Assembly (NCBI RefSeq): GCF_017872555.1
Contig: NZ_JAEDOX010000015.1
Coordinates: 1 to 64,000, forward strand
Source: Ruegeria sp. HKCCSA071
GTDB taxonomy: Bacteria > Pseudomonadota > Alphaproteobacteria > Rhodobacterales > Rhodobacteraceae
Length of the DNA stretch: 64,000 nucleotides
Reading direction: 5' to 3'
Shown here: in pieces, positions 57,917 through 64,000 of the stretch
Layout of the letters: every line of letters starts with the position of its first letter
Numbering within the stretch: position 1 is the stretch's first letter
Notes under the pieces: generated by a model
What the model was told of the DNA's origin: nothing
What the model saw: only the letters and a program-made list of their open reading frames with translations
The model's database searches: none
Translations under genes and position numbers: made by a program

Positions 57917-58228
57917 ATGGCTGCTAAACTCCGCAAAGGCGACAAGGTCGTCGTGCTGGCCGGCAAGGACAAGGGCAAAGAGGGGACTATCACCTCGGTT
58001 GACCCCAAAGCCGGTAAAGCTGTTGTCGATGGTATCAACATCGCCATCCGCCACACCCGCCAGTCGCAAACCTCGCAAGGTGGTCGCCTGCCTCAGGCAA
58101 ACCCGATCGAGCTGTCGAACCTGGCACTGCTGGATAAGAACGGCAAAGCAACCCGCGTTGGCTTCCGTATGGAAGGTGACAAGAAGGTGCGGTTTGCCAA
58201 GACCACAGGGGACGTGATCGATGCTTGA
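57917..58228 (+). CDS. rplX: Ribosomal protein uL24
   Basis: The 103-residue uL24 has a KOW motif ([20 protein letters not shown]). It starts 2 bases after rplN and overlaps rplE by 8 bases. Confidence 0.97.
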   Translation: MAAKLRKGDKVVVLAGKDKGKEGTITSVDPKAGKAVVDGINIAIRHTRQSQTSQGGRLPQANPIELSNLALLDKNGKATRVGFRMEGDKKVRFAKTTGDVIDA

Positions 58229-58781
58229 TAACGCAACTTACACCCCGCGCCTGAAAGCGCAGTACGCCGAGACCATCCGTGCCGCTCTGAAAGAAGAGTT
58301 CGGCTACAAGAACGACATGCAGCTGCCCAAGCTGGAAAAAATCGTTCTGAACATCGGTTGTGGTGCTGAGGCCGTCAAAGACTCGAAGAAAGCGAAAGCT
58401 GCTGTCGAGGATCTGACTGCGATTGCCGGTCAACAGGCCGTTGCAACCAAGGCAAAGAAATCGATCGCGGGTTTCCGCGTCCGGGAAGACATGCCGCTGG
58501 GTGCGAAAGTGACCCTGCGCGGTGACCGGATGTACGAATTCCTGGATCGTCTGATCACGATCGCGATGCCGCGTATTCGTGACTTCCGCGGTGTTAAGCC
58601 CTCTTTCGACGGTCGTGGCAACTTTGCCATGGGCATGAAAGAGCACATCGTGTTCCCGGAAATCGACTTCGACAAGGTCGACGAGGTCTGGGGCCTGGAT
58701 ATCGTAATTGCCACCACAGCGAAAACCGACGCTGAAGCAAAGGCACTGTTGAAAGCATTCAACATGCCGTTCAACGCGTAA
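58221..58781 (+). CDS. rplE: Ribosomal protein uL5
   Basis: The 186-residue uL5 starts [20 protein letters not shown] and has [20 protein letters not shown]. It binds 5S rRNA. Confidence 0.98.
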   Translation: MLDNATYTPRLKAQYAETIRAALKEEFGYKNDMQLPKLEKIVLNIGCGAEAVKDSKKAKAAVEDLTAIAGQQAVATKAKKSIAGFRVREDMPLGAKVTLRGDRMYEFLDRLITIAMPRIRDFRGVKPSFDGRGNFAMGMKEHIVFPEIDFDKVDEVWGLDIVIATTAKTDAEAKALLKAFNMPFNA

Positions 58782-58800
58782 GCGCCGGGAGGATTGAGAC

Positions 58801-59106
58801 ATGGCTAAGAAAGCAATGATCGAACGCGAGAAGAAGCGCGAACGCCTGGTGGCCAAATATGCCGCAAAGCGTGCCGAGCTGAAAGAAATCGCGAATGACG
58901 AAAGCAAGCCGATGGAAGAGCGCTTCAAGGCGCGTCTGAAACTGGCGAAACTGCCGCGCAACAGCTCGGCTACCCGTCTGCACAACCGTTGTCAGCTGAC
59001 CGGTCGTCCCCACGCTTACTATCGTAAGCTGAAGGTCAGCCGTATCGCGCTGCGCGAGCTGGGTTCTGCTGGTCAGATCCCCGGCATGGTGAAATCGAGC
59101 TGGTAA
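58801..59106 (+). CDS. rpsN: Ribosomal protein uS14
   Basis: The 101-residue uS14 is of the Cys-poor long type without zinc motif: [20 protein letters not shown] keeps one Cys. Full length. Confidence 0.97.
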   Translation: MAKKAMIEREKKRERLVAKYAAKRAELKEIANDESKPMEERFKARLKLAKLPRNSSATRLHNRCQLTGRPHAYYRKLKVSRIALRELGSAGQIPGMVKSSW

Positions 59107-59119
59107 GGGAGACATAGAT

Positions 59120-59512
59120 ATGAATGATCCTATCGGCGATATGCTCACCCGTATCCGCAACGCGCAAATGCGCGGCAAGTCCACCGTATCCACTCCGGCG
59201 TCGAAGCTGCGTGTTTGGGTTCTGGACGTGCTGGCGGACGAAGGTTACATCCGTGGCTATGAAAAGACGACCGGTGAAAACGGTCATCCGGCCATCGAAA
59301 TCAGCCTGAAATACTACGAAGGCACCCCTGTCATTCGCGAACTGAAGCGGGTTTCGAAACCCGGTCGCCGCGTATACATGGGCGTCAATGACATCCCGCA
59401 GGTCCGTCAGGGTCTGGGCGTGTCGATTGTCAGCACTCCGAAAGGTGTGATGTCGGACGCAAACGCTCGCTCCAACAATGTTGGCGGCGAAGTGCTCTGC
59501 ACCGTCTTCTAA
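59120..59512 (+). CDS. rpsH: Ribosomal protein uS8
   Basis: The 130-residue uS8 starts [20 protein letters not shown] and ends [11 protein letters not shown]. In E. coli this protein also represses the spc operon by binding its mRNA; whether that holds here is unknown. Confidence 0.98.
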   Translation: MNDPIGDMLTRIRNAQMRGKSTVSTPASKLRVWVLDVLADEGYIRGYEKTTGENGHPAIEISLKYYEGTPVIRELKRVSKPGRRVYMGVNDIPQVRQGLGVSIVSTPKGVMSDANARSNNVGGEVLCTVF

Positions 59513-59523
59513 GGAGGTCTGCA

Positions 59524-60057
59524 ATGTCTCGTATTGGTAAAAAACCGGTCGAGCTGCCCAGCGGCGTAACCGCCTCTGTGTCGGGTCAGACCATCGAAGT
59601 CAAAGGTCCGAAAGGCACCCGCAGCTTCACCGCCACCGACGACGTGACGCTGTCGGTTGAAGACAACGTGGTCAAGATCGACCCTCGCGGCATGTCCAAG
59701 CGTGCCCGCCAGCAGTGGGGCATGAGCCGCACCATGGTTGCCAATCTGGTAACCGGTGTGACCACAGGCTTCAAAAAAGAGCTGGAGATCCAGGGTGTTG
59801 GTTACCGGGCGCAGATGCAGGGCAACACCCTGAAGCTGAACCTGGGCTATAGCCACGATGTTGATTTCACAGCTCCGGAAGGTGTCACCATCACCGCACC
59901 GAAGCAGACCGAGATCGTTGTGGAAGGTATCGACCAGCAGCTGGTGGGCGAAACCGCGGCCAAAATCCGCGAGTGGCGCCGCCCCGAGCCGTACAAAGGC
60001 AAGGGCATCCGCTATAAGGGCGAGTTCATCTTCCGCAAGGAAGGCAAGAAGAAGTAA
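59524..60057 (+). CDS. rplF: Ribosomal protein uL6
   Basis: The 177-residue uL6 starts [20 protein letters not shown] and ends [20 protein letters not shown] plus a Lys tail. Confidence 0.98.
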   Translation: MSRIGKKPVELPSGVTASVSGQTIEVKGPKGTRSFTATDDVTLSVEDNVVKIDPRGMSKRARQQWGMSRTMVANLVTGVTTGFKKELEIQGVGYRAQMQGNTLKLNLGYSHDVDFTAPEGVTITAPKQTEIVVEGIDQQLVGETAAKIREWRRPEPYKGKGIRYKGEFIFRKEGKKK

Positions 60058-60068
60058 GGACGCAGACA

Positions 60069-60428
60069 ATGGCAAACAGCAAAAGAACCCTGTTTCTGAA
60101 GCGCCGCCTGCGCGTTCGGAACAAACTTCGCAAGGTCAACGCGGGTCGTCCGCGCCTGTCCGTACACCGTTCGAACAAGAACATCTCTGTTCAGCTGATC
60201 GACGACGTACGTGGCGTGACCCTGGCCTCGGCCTCGACCCTGGAAAAAGATCTGGGTGTTGTTGGCAAGAACAACGTCGAAGCGGCGACGAAAGTCGGCG
60301 CGGCCATCGCCGAGCGTGCCAAGAAGGCAGGCGTCGAAGAGGCCTATTTCGATCGTGGCGGCTTCCTGTTCCACGGCAAAGTGAAGGCTGTCGCCGACGC
60401 TGCGCGTGAAGGTGGTCTGAAGATCTGA
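60069..60428 (+). CDS. rplR: Ribosomal protein uL18
   Basis: The 119-residue uL18 has [20 protein letters not shown] and [24 protein letters not shown] text (here [19 protein letters not shown]). It binds 5S rRNA. A large inverted repeat follows directly. Confidence 0.97.
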   Translation: MANSKRTLFLKRRLRVRNKLRKVNAGRPRLSVHRSNKNISVQLIDDVRGVTLASASTLEKDLGVVGKNNVEAATKVGAAIAERAKKAGVEEAYFDRGGFLFHGKVKAVADAAREGGLKI

Positions 60429-60432
60429 TGGT

Positions 60433-60493
60433 GTGCCGGGCTGAAGCCCGGCCTACCGGAAACGACGCCGTAGGCCGGGCTTCAGCCCGGCAC
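60433..60493. repeat. Perfect 24-bp inverted repeat between rplR and rpsE
   Basis: Arms 60433-60456 and 60470-60493 are perfectly complementary with a 13-base spacer. Each arm is itself nearly palindromic around GCCGGGCTgaAGCCCGGC, so alternative hairpins are possible. It starts 4 bases after the rplR stop, about 120 bases before rpsE. There is no T-run. It resembles REP-type dispersed elements. Confidence 0.85.
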
Positions 60494-60614
60494 CGGCACT
60501 TTGAAGGCGGGTCCGCCCGCCTCGATGATCGGGGAGCCCCGGAATGTCATTCGCGGGTTCACTTCGATTGAGTAATTGGCGCCGCGAGCGCCTCTAGAGG
60601 AAAAGGGATGCCAA

Positions 60615-61184
60615 ATGGCAGAACGTGAAAACCGTCGGGGCCGTGGCCGCGACCGTGAAGAAACACCGGAATTTGCAGATCGCCTGGTCGCAATCAACCG
60701 CGTGTCGAAAACCGTAAAAGGTGGTAAGCGCTTTGGCTTCGCCGCTCTGGTGGTTGTCGGCGATCAGAAAGGCCGCGTCGGCTTTGGCAAGGGTAAAGCG
60801 AAAGAAGTACCTGAAGCCATCCGCAAGGCGACTGAGCAAGCCAAGCGTCAGATGATCCGCGTACAGCTGCGCGAAGGTCGGACCCTGCACCACGACATCG
60901 AGGGCCGTCACGGCGCCGGTAAAGTGGTTATGCGCGCTGCGCCTGAAGGTACCGGTATCATCGCCGGTGGTCCGATGCGTGCCGTGTTCGAAATGCTGGG
61001 TGTCAAGGACGTTGTCTCCAAGTCGCTGGGCTCGCAGAACCCCTACAACATGATCCGCGCCACCATCGACGGCCTGCAGAAAGAGCAGAGCCCGCGTTCG
61101 GTTGCCGCACGTCGTGGCAAAAAGGTTGCTGACATCCTGCCCAAGCGGGACGACGCACCGGCTGCTGCTGAAGCAGAAGCATAA
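60615..61184 (+). CDS. rpsE: Ribosomal protein uS5
   Basis: 189 residues from the ATG at 60615 ([20 protein letters not shown]); an in-frame ATG 13 codons earlier is rejected because uS5 starts here and GGAAAAGGG is nearby. [20 protein letters not shown] and [20 protein letters not shown] are diagnostic. The gap to rplR, 186 bases, is unusually wide and holds the inverted repeat. Confidence 0.97.
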   Translation: MAERENRRGRGRDREETPEFADRLVAINRVSKTVKGGKRFGFAALVVVGDQKGRVGFGKGKAKEVPEAIRKATEQAKRQMIRVQLREGRTLHHDIEGRHGAGKVVMRAAPEGTGIIAGGPMRAVFEMLGVKDVVSKSLGSQNPYNMIRATIDGLQKEQSPRSVAARRGKKVADILPKRDDAPAAAEAEA

Positions 61185-61196
61185 GGAGAGCACGTC

Positions 61197-61385
61197 ATGG
61201 CAAAAACCATCGTCGTCAAACAGGTCGGTTCGCCGATCCGTCGCCCCGCCGAACAGCGCGCAACCCTGATCGGCCTGGGCCTGAACAAGATGCACAAAAC
61301 CCGTGAGCTGGAGGATACTCCTTCGGTGCGCGGCATGATCCGCAAGATCCCGCATCTGGTTGAGATCGTCGAAGAGCGCGGTTAA
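61197..61385 (+). CDS. rpmD: Ribosomal protein uL30
   Basis: The 62-residue uL30 has [20 protein letters not shown], then [20 protein letters not shown]. It is the last ribosomal gene of the inverted block; a terminator follows 22 bases later. Confidence 0.97.
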   Translation: MAKTIVVKQVGSPIRRPAEQRATLIGLGLNKMHKTRELEDTPSVRGMIRKIPHLVEIVEERG

Positions 61386-61407
61386 GCCCGCCTTCATCGG
61401 AAAGAAT

Positions 61408-61441
61408 AAAAACGCCTCCGGTCAAATCGGGGGCGTTTTTT
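61408..61441 (+). terminator. Terminator after rpmD
   Basis: AACGCCTCCG and CGGGGGCGTT pair with one mismatch or wobble around a 7-base loop, followed by six T. The block rpmC-rpmD thus ends on its own and does not need rplO downstream. Confidence 0.85.
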
Positions 61442-61576
61442 GTTGGCACTTTAGTATCTTGGGGTTTCCTTTTTCCAACCCGGATCGCAGGAGCGGCGTG
61501 TTCTGATTGATCTGCATCAATGACCAATTGGGTTGTGATGAACTACCCAGCGTGTTCCACGCAGGAGGTTCTTGAA

Positions 61577-62347
61577 GTGAGTGCGGATAAGACAGGACGG
61601 ATCGTATGGCATGACCTCTTTACGCCTGATCTGAACGCTTCCGAGGCTTTCTATGGCCGTGTAGCGTTGTGGGATTTCATTAAGGAAAGCACCGAAGACT
61701 ATGTCTGGGGCCAGGGAAAAGGGGAGTTCACTCTTGCTCTTCTGAATGGGGAAGCCGGAAGTGGATTGACCAAAACTCCAGCGGGTTTTGATGCCGGCTG
61801 GCTTCCCTATTTCGAAGTTCCCGATGTCGATAAATATTCAAAGCGGGCCGAGAAGCTGGGCGCGCGCATCATTCGACGCCCCTTTGATGTGCCCGGCGTC
61901 GGGCGAAACTGCCTATTGTTGGACCCATTAGGGGCCAGGTTTGGCATTTCCGTTTCACAACACGATTACCCGATACCTACACAACAGTTCACAACAGAGG
62001 TTTATCTGAGCGAAGGCCCGGAGTTTCCAGTCGAATTCTACCAATCGTTGTTTGATCGAACATCTTCGAAGACAGATGGCACGGGCGCGGCCGGGCCAGG
62101 TCAGTGGCTTTCACATATTCCTGTGGTTGCTTCACCAGATAAAAAGATACGTGAAAGATGCGCCTGGCTACCTGGAATTAAGGTCACTGCTATCGAGAAT
62201 GCGGTACGTGATGCTTTGACGCTTGGAGCGTCCGAAGTGCGTGTTCGATCACGGAATAGCGCGCAGCATGCACCGCGTGTATTTCGCGACCCGACGGGGC
62301 TTTATTTTGCATTTCATCAGGTCGGTCCGGTTTTAGGAGCAAACTAA
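61577..62347 (+). CDS. VOC-family (glyoxalase-fold) protein with two modules
   Basis: 256 residues from a GTG at 61577, chosen because AGGAGG lies 8 bases upstream; an ATG at 61520 lacks a ribosome site. Two vicinal-oxygen-chelate modules: module 1 begins GRIVWHDLFTPDLNASEAFY with a metal-type His and module 2 begins TEVYLSEGPEFPVEFYQSLF. Members bind metals and act on small molecules, or bind drugs; reaction unknown. Located between rpmD and rplW at the right inversion junction. Confidence 0.8.
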   Translation: MSADKTGRIVWHDLFTPDLNASEAFYGRVALWDFIKESTEDYVWGQGKGEFTLALLNGEAGSGLTKTPAGFDAGWLPYFEVPDVDKYSKRAEKLGARIIRRPFDVPGVGRNCLLLDPLGARFGISVSQHDYPIPTQQFTTEVYLSEGPEFPVEFYQSLFDRTSSKTDGTGAAGPGQWLSHIPVVASPDKKIRERCAWLPGIKVTAIENAVRDALTLGASEVRVRSRNSAQHAPRVFRDPTGLYFAFHQVGPVLGAN

Positions 62348-62594
62348 AGGTCGCTGCAAACCGCAGATGGCCATCGCGTCGACCTGCAGGTCAGCTGCAA
62401 AATCCATGCCAATAGGAATAGGAACCAGGCTACGAACAAGCCAACCCGCGAATGTTATTCGCCGCATGCATACCGGCTAGACCAAAATCTGCGTTGTTAG
62501 CGATAGCAAACGCTCCTATCTCTGCCTTGTCCAATGAAGGAACTCAAAAGGAAACGTCAGGGAATACGCCCTGATACGAGAAAGGAATACAGAG

Positions 62595-62807
62595 ATGACA
62601 ACTGCGACACTGACCCATACCGGCTTCAACTTCGGCACCCGGATCGCTGACATGATCACACGGATCAAAACAGCCCGCGCACGTGCTGCTGAGTATCAGC
62701 GCACCTATACCGAGTTGCAGCGTCTGAGCAACCGTGAGCTGGACGATATCGGCATCCGCCGCTGCGACATCGCAGATATCGCGCACCGGCACGTATATTG
62801 CTCGTAA
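62595..62807 (+). CDS. DUF1127 small protein
   Basis: The 70-residue protein has the C-terminal DUF1127 motif ELQRLSNRELDDIGIRRCDI. GAAAGGAA precedes the ATG. Small DUF1127 proteins in alphaproteobacteria are linked to RNA turnover and phosphate or stress responses; the role here is not known. A perfect terminator follows. Confidence 0.85.
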   Translation: MTTATLTHTGFNFGTRIADMITRIKTARARAAEYQRTYTELQRLSNRELDDIGIRRCDIADIAHRHVYCS

Positions 62808-62831
62808 CCACTCACACAATTGAAACGACCC

Positions 62832-62857
62832 AAAGGCGCCTTAGGGCGCCTTTTCTA
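62832..62857 (+). terminator. Terminator after the DUF1127 gene
   Basis: AAAGGCGCC and GGCGCCTTT form a perfect 9-bp stem with loop TTAG, then TTTTC. It lies 24 bases after the stop. Confidence 0.85.
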
Positions 62858-63034
62858 TGCCTGTTGCAGGCCCGGCCCCGCGTGCAGGCCGCTCAGAGGC
62901 CGTCAGAGGGTCCGATGGCTGTTTATGCGGCCCAAGTGCTGTTGACGCCAGAATCGCCCTGAGCGACCGCTGGAGGGCGTGTGACCGCACTGCCCTGACG
63001 CGCAAACCCAAAGATTTGACGCCTGAAACGAAAT

Positions 63035-63064
63035 CGGCCCCGGAGGAATGATCCACCGGGGCCG
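63035..63064 (-). terminator. Hairpin after rplW, possible terminator
   Basis: CGGCCCCGG and CCGGGGCCG pair perfectly with a 12-base loop, 24 bases after the rplW stop. On the minus strand only ATTTCGTTT follows, so the T-run is weak. If active it would end the transcript that formerly ran on into rplB. Confidence 0.5.
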
Positions 63065-63088
63065 AAAAATGTCACTGTAAGCGTTGGA

Positions 63089-63385
63089 TCAGAGACCGGT
63101 GCTTACGTCGATTGTGTTACCCTCTTCCAAGGTCACGTATGCTTTCTTGACGTCTTTCCGACGGCCCAACTGGCCGCGGAACCGCTTGACCTTGCCTTTG
63201 GTCACGGTGGTGTTCACCGCTTTGACCTTCACACCAAACAGTGCCTCAACGGCCTCTTTGATCTGCGGCTTGTTGCTTTCGATCGCCACTTCAAAGACAA
63301 CCGCGCCATTTTCGGACGCCATGGTCGACTTTTCGGTGATGATCGGCTTGCGGATCACGTCGTAGTGTTCTGCCTTCGCGCTCAT
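63089..63385 (-). CDS. rplW: Ribosomal protein uL23
   Basis: The 98-residue uL23 starts [20 protein letters not shown] and has [20 protein letters not shown]. It overlaps rplD by 4 bases. Its normal downstream neighbour rplB is on the other strand 10 kb away. Confidence 0.97.
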   Translation of the reverse strand: MSAKAEHYDVIRKPIITEKSTMASENGAVVFEVAIESNKPQIKEAVEALFGVKVKAVNTTVTKGKVKRFRGQLGRRKDVKKAYVTLEEGNTIDVSTGL

Positions 63386-63999
63386 TTCAGACGAGCCTCC
63401 AGTGCTTCGACAGCCGCTTTGGTGAGCACCAGGGTGTCACGCTTGAGGATGTCATAAACGTTTGCACCCATCGACGGCAGGATATCCAGACCTTCGATGT
63501 TGCGCGACGCCTTCAGGAACCCTTCGTTCACGGTCGCGCCGTCGATGACCAGAGCGCGTTTCCAGCCCAGGTTTGCAACCTGTTTGGCCAGTGCGGCGGT
63601 CTTGCCTTCGGCTTCGGCGTTCTCGATCACAACCAGTTCACCTGCTTTGGCTTTGGCCGACAGAGCGTGGCGCAGGCCAAGCTTGCGGAACTTCTTCGGC
63701 AGCTCGTGGCCGTGCGAACGTGGGGTCGGGCCCTTGTAGATACCACCCTTGCGGAAGATTGGCGCGTTACGGTCACCATGGCGTGCGCCACCGGTGCCCT
63801 TCTGGCGATAGATCTTCTTGGTCGAGTAGCTGGTTTCCGAGCGGGTCTTGACCTTGTGGGTGCCGGCCTGCGCGTTGTTGCGCTGCCAACGGACCACACG
63901 GTGCAGGATGTCCGCGCGCGGCTCGAGGCCGAACAGGTCTGCATCCAGCTCGATGTCGCCGGCCTTGCCGCCGTCCAGTTTGATTACATCAAGTTTCAT
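63382..63999 (-). CDS. rplD: Ribosomal protein uL4
   Basis: The 205-residue uL4 is complete; its ATG is at the very edge (63997-63999). [20 protein letters not shown] then [10 protein letters not shown] is diagnostic of the exit-tunnel loop. In many bacteria L4 regulates the S10 operon. rplC and rpsJ should follow outside the window. Confidence 0.97.
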   Translation of the reverse strand: MKLDVIKLDGGKAGDIELDADLFGLEPRADILHRVVRWQRNNAQAGTHKVKTRSETSYSTKKIYRQKGTGGARHGDRNAPIFRKGGIYKGPTPRSHGHELPKKFRKLGLRHALSAKAKAGELVVIENAEAEGKTAALAKQVANLGWKRALVIDGATVNEGFLKASRNIEGLDILPSMGANVYDILKRDTLVLTKAAVEALEARLK

Positions 64000-64000
64000 G

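Noticed and set aside
1..64000. CRISPR arrays, rRNA genes, riboswitches
   Set aside because: No regular spaced repeats, no rRNA segments and no recognisable riboswitch cores were seen on either strand.

Overview
The window looks like a chromosome segment of a marine-type alphaproteobacterium of the Rhodobacterales (Roseobacter group). The evidence is the aapJQMP amino-acid ABC operon, an ATP12 chaperone gene, the rpmH-rnpA-yidD / yidC-MOSC-engB-argB block and the sequence style of the ribosomal proteins. Genus cannot be decided from the sequence alone.

Layout. 1-2642 is mobile debris: the edge of an IS5-type element, a decapitated efflux adaptor gene and a complete IS1182-type element. 2643-20685 is an 18-kb genomic island in the 3' end of a tRNA-Arg(ACG) gene. 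A 22-bp direct repeat bounds it, and a P4-type integrase gene sits next to the tRNA. The island carries an overlapping operon of small DNA-binding and unknown proteins, three lipoprotein genes, a DUF1254 pair with a divergent AraC regulator, a stand-alone tyrosine recombinase, a MocR/PNPOx pair, a membrane cyclase and a phospholipase D-type lipoprotein. 20686-45032 is mostly core: a histidine kinase, a mercuric-reductase-like flavoprotein with a TVP38 membrane protein, rpmH-rnpA-yidD, ttcA, a frameshifted EAL protein, yidC-MOSC-engB-argB, the aap operon, and ATP12-HAD-rluC-rarA-degP.

45142-64000 is the S10/spc/alpha ribosomal-protein cluster, and it is rearranged. rplD-rplW (right end) and rplO-secY-adk-rpsM-rpsK-rpoA-rplQ (left part) lie on the minus strand. 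The block between them in the usual order, rplB through rpmD, lies on the plus strand, so about 11-12 kb is inverted inside an otherwise canonical operon. Each piece seems to be its own transcription unit: promoter-like sites precede rplB, rpmC and rplO, and terminators follow rplP and rpmD. This may explain why the inversion is tolerated. Accessory genes sit in the gaps: a pentapeptide/hydrolase pair split by one in-frame amber codon, a putative 2OG-Fe oxygenase beside rplP, a small secreted Cys protein, a VOC protein and a DUF1127 protein.

The most notable items are the inversion, the tRNA-Arg island, the oxygenase next to rplP (uL16 is a known target of ribosomal oxygenases in other bacteria), the amber-split fusion and two large inverted repeats within the ribosomal genes. 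No CRISPR array or rRNA gene was seen.
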